DNA of 64,000 nucleotides from an uncultured Rhodopila sp. GTDB lineage: Bacteria > Pseudomonadota > Alphaproteobacteria > Acetobacterales > Acetobacteraceae. The stretch is taken from positions 1 to 64,000 of the forward strand of contig NZ_CAIWTY010000023.1 of NCBI RefSeq assembly GCF_903915725.1, in the 5' to 3' direction. This document shows, piece after piece, positions 44,401-50,207 of this stretch; positions within the stretch are counted from its first letter, which is position 1, and the number at the start of each line of letters is the position of its first letter. Under the pieces are notes generated by a model. The model had not been told where the DNA came from. It saw only the letters and a list, made by a program, of their open reading frames with translations, and did no database searches. A program made the translations under genes and the position numbers.

Positions 44401-46538
44401 TTGTCTTCGTCGAGGCCCTGAACCTGACGGCCGGCGATCTGACGCTCGGGTCCGCGGCGGATCAGGGCACGTTCACCCAGACCGGGGGCACAGTATCGGG
44501 TAGCGGGACGCTCAGCGTCACGGCCTGGAGCCTCCTCGCCGGCGGCCGGGAAACCGGCACCGGCACCACCGAGCTGCAGGGCAGCGCCACCATCGACGGC
44601 GGCATCGGCATCGGCGGCGGCTACACCCTGCGCAGCGACCTGTGGCTGAACTGGTCCACCGGCGGCATCGTCCTGAATGGCGGCACGCTGGACAACAACG
44701 GCATCGCCTTCGTGACCGCCGACAACCGGATCAGCGGCAGCGGCGCATTGAACAACGCCGCGTCGAGCGTGATCGCCGTCTACGCCGGCAGCGGCGAGAC
44801 CGATATCGACGCGGCGGTGAACAACGCCGGCTTCATCCAGGCGCAAAGCGGCACGCTCAGCCTGAACGGCGGCGGCAGTTCGTCCGGCGGCGGCATCTTC
44901 ACGGCGGCCGGCGCGGTGCTGCAATTCGGCACCACGGCGAGCGGCGGCAGCAACACCTTCGCCATCACCGGCGGGTTCTATGCGCCGCTGGACACGGTCA
45001 TCAACGGCGGGACGCTGGACGTATCCGCAGCCGCGGCGGCGGTGTTCGTCAATACGCTGTCGGTGCAGGCGGGCCAGTTGACGCTCGGCGCGTTGTCGGC
45101 GGCGGATCAGGGCGCGTTGACGCAGACCGGGGGCGTTATCACCGGCAGCGGCACGCTGGGCGTCTACAATGGCGCGGCCCTGAGCGGAGGCATGCAGAGC
45201 GGCTCCGGCACCACCGCGCTGTATGGCGGCGCCTCCATCGGCGGCGGGTTCGGCATCGACGGCGGCCGCACGGTGATCAACGGGCAGGTCCTGAGCTGGG
45301 CGTCGGGCAATATCGCGCTGGGCATCGCCGCCACCGGCACGCTGGTTAATGACGGGGTGTTTTCCATCACCTCGGACGGCACCATCAGCGGCAGCGGCAC
45401 GCTGGCGAACACCGCCGGCCATGTCATCGCGGTGTATGCCGGGGCGGGCGAGACCGATATCGATGCCTATGTCGCCAATGCCGGCTTCATCCAGGCGCAG
45501 ACCGGGGTTCTCAGCCTGAACGGCGGCGGCTCGTCGGATGCCGGCAGCCTGTTTGCCGCCGCGGGCGCGGTGGTGCAGTTCGGCACTGCCGCCACCGGCA
45601 CCGGCGGGACGTTCGACTTCACCGGTGGCCTCTACACCGTCGCTGCAACACGGATCAACGGCGGTACGGTGGACTTCTCCGCCGCCACCGCCATCGGCTT
45701 CAGCGGATCGCTTTCGCTCTCCGGCGGTGTGGTGCAGCTCGGCAGCCTGGCGGCGGATGCGGGGACGTTCAGCCAGAGTGGCGGGACGCTGGCGGGCACC
45801 GGGTTCTTCTCCGCGCTCGGCGGCGCGCAGCTCAGCGGCGGGCTGGAGACCGGCGCGGGGGTGACGGTGCTGGACGGGACGAGCAGCCTCAGCGGCGGGT
45901 TGTCGCTGGACGGCGGGCGTATCCTGGAGAACACCGGCTCGCTGGACTGGTCCGGCGGGGCGCTGACGCTGGGCGGCGGGGATGGTTCGCTCGCCTCGCA
46001 CAGCGGCATATTGGTGAACGCGGCGGGCGCGGTGCTCAGCATTGAGGGTTCGGCCAGCGTCAACAGCCCTGGCAGCGCGCTGATCGTCAACAACGGGACG
46101 ATCCAGCAGGTCGGCGACCTGACGGTGAATGCGTGGTTCATCAACGAGGGGACGCTGGACCTGACGTCGGGCACGTTGACGCTGGAGCAGGGAACCAGCG
46201 GGTCGGGTGTGTTCCTGCTTGATAGCTCGGCCACCCTGAACGTCGTGAGCGGGTTGGGCGGGGCCAAACTGCAGTTCCTGCACGCAGGCGGCACGCTGGA
46301 GGCGCAGGCGGCGGGTGCGTTCGGAGCGGCGATCTCGGGGTTCTCCGCGGGGGATGTCATCGACGCGGCGGCCGTGGGGTTCAATGTCACGGACACGGTG
46401 GGGTTCAGCGCCGGGACGCTGACCGTCAGCAACGGGAGCAGTACGGCGGCCTTCGCGCTGACCGGCGACTACACGGCGGGTGGAACGTGGCACCTTGCCA
46501 CTGACGGGCATGGCGGCACGGCGGTGACGTTCGGGTAG
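35481..46538 (+). CDS. Giant strand-loop-strand repeat adhesin, likely O-heptosylated
   Basis: The 3685-residue protein is almost all repeats. Residues 1 to about 1850 are autotransporter strand-loop-strand repeats (SGGTASGTVVSSGG type), rich in Ser, Gly and Thr. From about 1975 the style changes: WTGASSTDFGTASNWSWG begins a beta-helix region with LAIGRTGNGTLTVTG units, then three repeats of about 210-218 residues marked by GETDID. The ATG at 35481 has GGAGAG 7 bases upstream; upstream readings only overlap the glycosyltransferase. There is no signal peptide, the repeats begin by residue 10, and there is no C-terminal beta-barrel. Export route is therefore unexplained. Function as a surface or biofilm adhesin is inferred. 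Confidence 0.85.
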   Translation: MNIIPVSSITVSSGSTETVSPGQTTTSTTVLDGGREVVSSGGTASATTIGTGGFEQVLPGGTTSGTTLSSGGFASVSGTAISATVLSGGGEVVDVGGSASFTTVDGGGYLVVIPGGNASGTIVSAGGHVVSTGVVAASIGGAITAYANSAAALAGGGNGVELVLPGGRLIGATANSGNDAAVYAGGTASGTVVNSGGWQDVFSGGSAVGTVVNDGTEFVHSGGVSISATVTSTGSAYVYSAGVQFIFSGGFAGGAGIGQGARQVIGWGGSASGTVVSSGGFEVLSGGTASGTVVESGGALDLAYVTYVSGGTASVNAATDVLTVSDGGQTYTQTLAGTYAGESFRLASDNSGGTLVTLGSSSPPVSGVVVSSGDYLIVSSGETVTGAIVYAGGTETVQIGATANGTVLSGGFAFINGTANGTVVSSGGQQIDEPGGNVTGTIVDNGGAEYVNGAAIGTLVNPGGLQEVQFADTATGTIVSGTQYVNGGTAIGSIVDSGGSLQVFAGVAYFGPGMTSSVSGLTIGTVLSGGTESVSSGGVASATTISSGGFEFVSSGGTAIGTTVSSGGTLSIGFGGSEIDTTVLPGGFLLEPLVVSSGQTGTGLVVSSGQTLYVLSGGSAVATTVLAGGAEVVSSGGTAVSTTVSASATATTTFPGPGMNFGGQIFVSSGGVASGTVLKGPSTAGTGGNWAEQWVYGSAVGTIVSAGGQNDVQAGGTATGTTVGSGGQQYVLGGTVTGTTVYNGGSESIQAAYNYFPVSGGAGSSAVASGTAIGTVVSSGGNQFVGQGGIASGTTLNGFAYQNVQGGTAVSTTVNQGGMESVGFGYTYNYIGTAFVSSAAGSGVTLDTTINNGGFEYVSAGGTASATTVSSGGTLNIAVGGSAIGTNLLSGGTELLPIVVSSGVTSSGLVVGSGQALYVLSGGSAVNTIVTNGGDEYVSSGGTAIGTHVSGGVTTGSELVVSSGGIASGTVLTGPPPSSTGYYPGQQLVFGSAVGTIVSSGGSDNVQSGGTEINTVVSSGGNEWVGPGGTASGTTIGRFGQQNVQGGTAVSTTVNSGGSEYVGPQYYYYTNASGVVVSSATGSGVTLNTVINSGGSEYVSSGGIASATTVSSGGTLSLGNGGSAIATNQLAGGTVVVPLVVSSGQTISGLVVSAGQILTVLSGGSAVSTTVVGGGTETVLSGATAIATIVSAGTNNSAQIVVSSGGIASGTVLEARSVGSAGGYSSAQQLVYGSAIGTIVSNGGNDNLGSGGIAIGTIIGNGGFENVQSGGIASGATVNSGGTEAVRAGSAVSTTVQNGGFLNVSGGAVSGDVINSGGSESVGSGLVYSFNGSGEVSSAIAGIASGSTVNNGGIELVRSGGTSFGTTLGSGGYEIVSGTSISTTVASGGVEDVDGGDTASATTVSSGGFLVVNPGANVSGTVVQAGGTVVSSGIVAGQLGRAPTLYPTSAVGLSGTNNLGWLVLPGGTLISATANSGADIGVYSGGQASGSIISSGGWQDIHWGGTASGTVIDGGTEFVLSNGLAISTTVNLAGSAYAYSAGVEYVSSGGVASAATVNAGAQQVVSSGGIAIATTVNSGGSEYVAGGTTTGSVVNGGGTESLFGGTAVDTTVESGGYLGISGGTTTGTVINSGGSEAVGSSLAYTYSGYTFVSSAIAGIASGTTVNNGGFENVSAGGVTVSTIVSSGGFEFVSAGGTASFTTVDSGGAVVVFSGGTADNAVVSAGGALILFPGGAASGTTGAVISSDVLVYQQGGGATDYGATASSLTVGSGATEFILPGASATATSLGIGGAIDVTTMPYVPGGSVSVNAATDVLTVVEGTQTYTQQLSGDYTSAYFSLSQDSNGTGTQITRDAAQNVVVNPGATVQIPGTLNPNVTIDFIGGGAPGTLTIGSPTAAISNPIIGFAGGDRIEFANGATVTAASILNGATLAVTYHIGTSAAAVYDFTNVTFSPSAPPSVRVIYDYATNDYAVTPTTYLLWTGASSTDFGTASNWSWGTIVPSVANTALFNSGNGGTITGSGTVEALSFLNTGTWSLASGATVTSLAGLQIGSSGGGTNSPGALSIGGGSTIVTPGGAITVGTNAGNVNSLTIAGGGALIETAADLASNYIMYVGTGGASGTLAAASANVLVTGTGSLLDLPFNGIEIGNNGASGTVTVSQGGSILAATQNSNSTNSLAIGRTGNGTLTVTGQGSQVNAVGEAYVAHSASGVLTVQNAGTFLATADAGGLAGLIIGDGNTVGVGGLGIATVATGGDLISQGFVSVGAWGTAGELFVNNSGTVQVGTTLTVGTGGTILTGATYAGSGTLTIGAGGTVDLTGGAQTNSFGVILAGSNTNQLTPSNAVVSVSGAGALLNTDGNGIAVGQYGTASLTVAQGGTVVAGSANSTLVAALAVGRQGSGTVTVTDAGSELTANGLVFVGRAGSGTLNVQNQGTVLVGVDSLGSGGLNIGGAGLMNGSTLFTGGAGTVSVSTGGYVASQQTIAVGRSGASGLLSVTGGTVVAATGLQIGQTTTAAAGKYDVVGNNITQLTATTVFNGTGTVAVGIGGLVESGSGLVIGSAAGSTGTLSANGGTVLAAGNLSIFQGSTVSAGSGGGIDIGSSGTVAAGAITVEAGYAITGDGYVQDAVVANAGLIEALAAGTLEVSGTVTGSGTLDLAGGSTLQLDGGVGTGQSVVFGAGGPETLILGAPGNGLTNSLSGLNTGDRIEFGNGMTITSASLVNGSTIAVSFNGSGGLPGTYDLTNAGFAAGSGQGFTAGTDTATGDSFIQVATLAPGQWAADVSGSFNVAANWAGGSVPVGNAVIDFADRPQVVYGAGSLSLTSLTNLGGDFELSGGTFAAGTLTNASLIGWNGGSLIAGSFANSGTLDIAASGQSESGTGALSNSGSILVSGASGEADIGTALTNTGQIIVTQGTLGLNGGGISTGWGIAVAPGGLLKFGAGASGPFTITGGFFAPDAVSITGGTLDASAAAAVVFVEALNLTAGDLTLGSAADQGTFTQTGGTVSGSGTLSVTAWSLLAGGRETGTGTTELQGSATIDGGIGIGGGYTLRSDLWLNWSTGGIVLNGGTLDNNGIAFVTADNRISGSGALNNAASSVIAVYAGSGETDIDAAVNNAGFIQAQSGTLSLNGGGSSSGGGIFTAAGAVLQFGTTASGGSNTFAITGGFYAPLDTVINGGTLDVSAAAAAVFVNTLSVQAGQLTLGALSAADQGALTQTGGVITGSGTLGVYNGAALSGGMQSGSGTTALYGGASIGGGFGIDGGRTVINGQVLSWASGNIALGIAATGTLVNDGVFSITSDGTISGSGTLANTAGHVIAVYAGAGETDIDAYVANAGFIQAQTGVLSLNGGGSSDAGSLFAAAGAVVQFGTAATGTGGTFDFTGGLYTVAATRINGGTVDFSAATAIGFSGSLSLSGGVVQLGSLAADAGTFSQSGGTLAGTGFFSALGGAQLSGGLETGAGVTVLDGTSSLSGGLSLDGGRILENTGSLDWSGGALTLGGGDGSLASHSGILVNAAGAVLSIEGSASVNSPGSALIVNNGTIQQVGDLTVNAWFINEGTLDLTSGTLTLEQGTSGSGVFLLDSSATLNVVSGLGGAKLQFLHAGGTLEAQAAGAFGAAISGFSAGDVIDAAAVGFNVTDTVGFSAGTLTVSNGSSTAAFALTGDYTAGGTWHLATDGHGGTAVTFG
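35838..36290 (+). repeat. Adhesin block repeat, type 1, copy 1
   Basis: Encodes a module of about 150 residues running from an SGTIVSAGGHVVSTG start through ELVLPGGRLIGATANSG, NSGGWQDVFSGG and GSAYVYSAG. It corresponds segment by segment to 39728-40190, showing duplication of a whole block, not just of short units. Confidence 0.7.
37040..39240 (+). repeat. Adhesin block repeat, type 2, three copies
   Basis: Three successive blocks of about 500-950 bases start near 37040, 38005 and 38725. Each carries SGGTLSIG-like, LEPLVVSSGQT-like, LYVLSGGSAV-like, VSSGGIASGTVL and YGSAVGTIVS segments in the same order, with 240-residue-scale spacing. Copy lengths differ by loss or gain of short units. Confidence 0.65.
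39728..40190 (+). repeat. Adhesin block repeat, type 1, copy 2
   Basis: Second copy of the block at 35838-36290: SGTVVQAGGTVVSSG, WLVLPGGTLISATANSG, SSGGWQDIHWGG and GSAYAYSAGVEYVSSGG. Both copies are divergent, so the duplication is not recent. Confidence 0.7.
44163..46080 (+). repeat. Adhesin block repeat, type 3, three tandem copies
   Basis: GEADIG at 44163, GETDID at 44793 and GETDID at 45447 mark tandem units of 630 and 654 bases and a third of similar size. Each unit carries an LSLNGGGSS segment, a TGG(F/L)Y segment, an SAA or SAAT stretch, FTQTGG or LTQTGG and a SGSGTL segment. Confidence 0.75.
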
Positions 46539-46555
46539 CCGGCGGCCGGTCCAGC

Positions 46556-46663
46556 GTCGTCATGGCGGGCGCAGCCCTCCCTCGCGTGCCCGGTCGCCCG
46601 CCATCCACGCCTTGCGGTGCCGGTTGAGGCGAAGGCGTGGATGCCGACGCCCGTCGGCATGAC
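46556..46663. repeat. REP-like palindromic repeat (family A) after the adhesin gene
   Basis: GTCGTCATGGCGGGCGC and TCGCCCGCCATCCACGCC form one hairpin; AAGGCGTGGATGCCGACGC and GTCGGCATGAC form another. Together they make a composite palindrome. It lies between the adhesin stop and the MFS gene and may act as a transcript-ending or stabilising structure. Confidence 0.7.
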
Positions 46664-46747
46664 AATGTGGCGCGGCCGGGGGGTCGCTGGCACGGTGGAT
46701 TGGTGGCAGATCCTCGGCGCACCCGTGGCCGACGCAGGAGAACCGTT

Positions 46748-47965
46748 TTGAACGTCTTTCACGCTGAGCCCATCGGCGGCACAGTCAGCCGCGAGGCGAA
46801 AGCGCTGCTCGGCTCCGCCGTCGGCTATGCCATGGACGGGTTCGACCTGCTGATCCTCGGCTTCATGCTGCGCGCCATCTCCGCCGATTTGGGGCTGACC
46901 GCGGCGCAGGCGGCGTCGCTGGTGACCGCCACGCTGATCGGCTCCGTCATCGGCGGCATCGGCTTCGGGATGCTGGCCGATCGGCTGGGGCGGGTGAGGG
47001 TGCTGACCTGGACGATCGTGCTGTTCGCGGTGTTTACCGGACTATGCGCCGTGGCCCGCGGCTACTGGGATCTGCTGGCCTACCGGACGATCGCAGGGAT
47101 GGGCCTGGGGGGCGAGTTCGGCATCGGCATGGCGTTGGCCGCGGAGGCATGGCCGGCGGCGAAGCGGGCGCGGGTGTCGTCCTATGTCGGCCTCGGCTGG
47201 CAGGGCGGCGTGCTTGCGGCGGCGCTGCTGACCCCTTTGCTGCTGCCGCTTATCGGCTGGCGCGGGATGTTCGCGATCGGCTTGCTGCCGGCACTGGCGG
47301 CATACTTCATCCGCCGGGAGCTGCATGAACCGGAGGTCTTCATCGCGCGGCCGCGGCGGGCGGGCTCGCCGCTGCGGCTGCTGGTGGCGGATCCGGCGAC
47401 GGCGCGGGTCAGCCTGGGGATGGTCGTGCTCTGCTCGGTGCAGAACTTTGGCTACTACGGCGTGATGATCTGGCTGCCGAACTACCTGTCCACGCGGTTC
47501 CATTTCGGATTGACCCAGTCGGCGGCTTGGACGGCGGTCACCGTCCTCGGCATGGCCATTGGCATCACCGCCTTCGGCCAGGCGGCCGATCGGCTGGGGC
47601 GCAAGCCGGCGTTTGCGGCCTGGATGCTGGGGGCGGGGGTAATGGTCGTGGTCTATGCGCGGCTGACGGATCCCGCGGCGCTGCTGTTCGGCGGCGCGGC
47701 GATGGGGTTCTTCGTCAATGGGATGCTGGGCGGCTACGGGGCGCTGATGAGCGAACTGTATCCGACCGCGGCCCGCGCCACCGCACAGAATGTGCTGTTC
47801 AATCTCGGCCGGGCGGTCGGGGGCTTCGGTCCGCTGGTTGTCGGCGCGGTGTCGGCTTCGCTGGGGTTCGAGACGGCGATCACCCTCCTGGCGGTGCTGT
47901 ATGGGCTGGATTTGCTTGCGCTGTGGCTGCTGATTCCGGAGCGCAGGGGGGCTGCTTTGACGTGA
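46748..47965 (+). CDS. MFS transporter
   Basis: The 405-residue major facilitator has about 12 hydrophobic helices. GFDLLILGFMLRAISADLGL is helix 1. FGMLADRLGRVRVL is the loop 2-3 signature, and GMGLGGEFGIGMALAAEAWP helix 5. The style is that of aromatic-acid or metabolite:H+ symporters; substrate unknown. The probable start is TTG at 46748 with AGGAG 9 bases upstream, since the earlier ATG would add an Arg-rich segment read from the REP repeat. It converges on the nitroreductase gene with a 7-base gap. Confidence 0.85.
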   Translation: MNVFHAEPIGGTVSREAKALLGSAVGYAMDGFDLLILGFMLRAISADLGLTAAQAASLVTATLIGSVIGGIGFGMLADRLGRVRVLTWTIVLFAVFTGLCAVARGYWDLLAYRTIAGMGLGGEFGIGMALAAEAWPAAKRARVSSYVGLGWQGGVLAAALLTPLLLPLIGWRGMFAIGLLPALAAYFIRRELHEPEVFIARPRRAGSPLRLLVADPATARVSLGMVVLCSVQNFGYYGVMIWLPNYLSTRFHFGLTQSAAWTAVTVLGMAIGITAFGQAADRLGRKPAFAAWMLGAGVMVVVYARLTDPAALLFGGAAMGFFVNGMLGGYGALMSELYPTAARATAQNVLFNLGRAVGGFGPLVVGAVSASLGFETAITLLAVLYGLDLLALWLLIPERRGAALT

Positions 47966-47972
47966 TGCAGGG

Positions 47973-48602
47973 TCACGTCTCCGTCCATTTTTCCCCCCAG
48001 CGGTCCGCATAGACCACGTCCTGCAGCGGCGCCCGGGCGGTTGGCCCGAACTTGCCGAGCGGGTAGCCGATGGGCAGGATGGCGTAGGAATGCGTCCCGT
48101 CCGGCAGGCCCAGCGCGGCTTCGGCCTCTTTCTCGAACAGCAGATACAGCGTGGTCAACGTTGCGCCCAATCCCAAAGCGCGGGCTGCCAGCAGCATGTT
48201 CTGCACCGCCGGGTAGATCGACGCGCCGGAGGTGCGGGTATGGGTGCCGCCTTCCAGGCAGGGGACGATCCACACCGGCGCCTCGTGCAGATGGTCCGCC
48301 AGATGCTCAGCCGCGGCCAGCAGGCGGTCGAAGCGGTCGCGCGACGATCCCGGCGGCGGGGTGCTGGCGCGATACCGGGGTGCGACGATCTCGTGCCAGC
48401 CGCGGCGATACCAATGCGCGACCGCGATTTTGATGGCGGGGTCTCGCACCACGAGGAACCGCCAGGTCTGCATGTTGCCGCCGCTGGGCGCCGCGGTGCC
48501 GGCTTCAAGCACTTGCCGGATCAGCGCCGGGGCCACCGGGTCCGGCTTCAGCCGCCGCATCGAGCGGGTGGTGCGGATGATCTCGAACAGGTCTGTGTTC
48601 AT
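47973..48602 (-). CDS. Nitroreductase family protein
   Basis: The 209-residue flavin enzyme starts NTDLFEIIRTTRSMRRLKPD, a typical nitroreductase N-terminus that binds FMN phosphate through Arg residues. It continues with GTAAPSGGNMQTWRFLVV and VQNMLLAARALGLGATLTTL. Such enzymes reduce nitro groups or quinones with NAD(P)H, and the physiological substrate cannot be told. AAGGGG lies 8 bases before the ATG. Confidence 0.9.
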   Translation of the reverse strand: MNTDLFEIIRTTRSMRRLKPDPVAPALIRQVLEAGTAAPSGGNMQTWRFLVVRDPAIKIAVAHWYRRGWHEIVAPRYRASTPPPGSSRDRFDRLLAAAEHLADHLHEAPVWIVPCLEGGTHTRTSGASIYPAVQNMLLAARALGLGATLTTLYLLFEKEAEAALGLPDGTHSYAILPIGYPLGKFGPTARAPLQDVVYADRWGEKWTET

Positions 48603-48659
48603 GGCTTGACCCCTTGGACGGGCCGTCACCCTGGCATCGGGCGGAGAGCGCGCGCAAGC

Positions 48660-50051
48660 CTATGGCGTGCCGGGTTCGCCGAGGTCCCACCATATGCCGG
48701 TGAAGGCGGCCAGACCCTCGCGCGCCGGGCCGATGAGAAGATGCTCGTCCGGGCCGTGCTGCTTGCAGCCGTTGTAGCTGTGCGGAATCCAGACCAGCGG
48801 CAGGCCGAGGCAATCCACGAACACATCGCCGGGCAACCCTCCGGAGGCGTTCGGGATCACCTGCACCCGCTTGCCGAGCGAGATCTGCATGCTGGCGGCG
48901 GTCCAGCGCACCCAGTCGTGGCCCGGATCGGTGCGGCTGGCGGGCATGCGAACGGCCGCGTTCTCGATGCGGATTTCCGGGAATCCGTGCGCGTCCAGAT
49001 GGCGGCGGAGCGCGGCTTCGAAGCCGGCGGGATCGCTGTCGACGGTGTAGCGGATCTGGCAATGCGCCCGCGCGTTCGGCGCCACCGCATTCACCGGGTT
49101 CTCCGGTCGGCCGGACAGCAGCGACAGTACAATGAAGCCGTTCCAGCCGTAGATTTTCTCGGCGGGTGTCAGGCCCGGTTCGCCCCAGTCCGGGTCGATG
49201 CTGGCGGCCTCGCCGCCACCGCCGACTGGGCAGCCGTCCAGCACGGCGCGGACTGCTGGCGGAACGCCGTTCGGCGGCAGCCAGTCGCGCACCAGGATCG
49301 TCCCCCGCCGATCGGCGATCGCGGCGATGGCGTGGCTGAGCACGATCGCCGGGTCTGCCGTCAGCCCGCCCCAATGACCGGAGTGCACGCCGCCGGGACG
49401 CATGTCGGCGACCAGATCGAAGTGATAGGTGCCGCGTGTGCCGGTGGCGATTGTCGGCACCTCCGGCGTCACCCGAGGCCCGTCGCTGGCGATCAGCACA
49501 TCCGCCGCCAGCCGATGGGCGTGGCGGGCGATGAAGTCGCGCAGGCCGGTGGACCCGCGTTCCTCGGAGGTTTCCAGCACCAGCTTGAGGTTGAAGCCGA
49601 GCCTGCCGCCGCGTTCGGCCAGCACCGCCTCCAGCGCGGTCAGGTTGAGCGCGTGCTGGCCCTTGTTGTCGGCGGTGCCCCGCCCGTACCAGCGGTCGGC
49701 TTCTGATGTCAGCGTCCACGGGGACAGGCCGGCGCGCCATTGCTCGTCCAGACCGCGCACGGTGTCGCCGTGCCCGTAGGTCAGGATTGTCGGCCGATCG
49801 GCGCCTTCGAGGCGTTCGGCGAACAGGATGGGGCCGAAGCCGGCGGCGGGGCTGGGGTGGATTTCCACCGCGAACCCCATCCGTTCCAGCCACGGCTGTA
49901 TGGCTGTGTCGAGATAAAGTCTGACGTCCGCGGCGTGATCCGGATCCTGTGAGGTGCTGGGAACGGATACGAGTTGCGCCAGCCGATCCCGGAAGCGGCC
50001 TGAATCAAAGAACTCCAATGACCTGGCTATCGCAGCATCACGCGTTCCCAC
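48660..50051 (-). CDS. M20-family metallopeptidase/deacylase
   Basis: The 463-residue M20/M25/M40 hydrolase binds two zinc ions. Ligands are recognisable: His and Asp of TYGHGDTVRGL, Asp of YGRGTADNKGQHALN, Glu-Glu of ETSEERGSTGL and the final His of IPHSYNGCKQHGPDEH. A dimerisation lid domain (residues about 200-320) is present. The closest style is dipeptidase or N-acyl-amino-acid hydrolase. GTG at 50051 is the start, with AGGAG 6 bases upstream. Substrate is unknown. Confidence 0.9.
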   Translation of the reverse strand: MGTRDAAIARSLEFFDSGRFRDRLAQLVSVPSTSQDPDHAADVRLYLDTAIQPWLERMGFAVEIHPSPAAGFGPILFAERLEGADRPTILTYGHGDTVRGLDEQWRAGLSPWTLTSEADRWYGRGTADNKGQHALNLTALEAVLAERGGRLGFNLKLVLETSEERGSTGLRDFIARHAHRLAADVLIASDGPRVTPEVPTIATGTRGTYHFDLVADMRPGGVHSGHWGGLTADPAIVLSHAIAAIADRRGTILVRDWLPPNGVPPAVRAVLDGCPVGGGGEAASIDPDWGEPGLTPAEKIYGWNGFIVLSLLSGRPENPVNAVAPNARAHCQIRYTVDSDPAGFEAALRRHLDAHGFPEIRIENAAVRMPASRTDPGHDWVRWTAASMQISLGKRVQVIPNASGGLPGDVFVDCLGLPLVWIPHSYNGCKQHGPDEHLLIGPAREGLAAFTGIWWDLGEPGTP

Positions 50052-50207
50052 AGCATTCTCCTGTGATGAGGAAATCGAAGACTAACCGCGAATGGCAAGC
50101 TCGGTAAGGAGAGCCGCCGCTGGGCTCACGACGCCGTGGGTCCACGTGGCGCGAGGGGCGGCGCGTGCTAGGCTGCGATCCCGCGGTGGTGCGGGAAACG
50201 CGTTCAT

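Noticed and set aside
42504-46511. A 1335-codon open frame antisense to the adhesin 3' half
   Set aside because: Its protein is Arg-, Ala- and Gly-rich without domains, and the plus strand carries ordered adhesin repeats. Long antisense frames arise readily in GC-rich repetitive genes with few stop-complement codons.
35481-46538. CRISPR-like regular repeats
   Set aside because: The repeats are in-frame protein repeats with varied lengths and no constant spacers; no cas genes are nearby.
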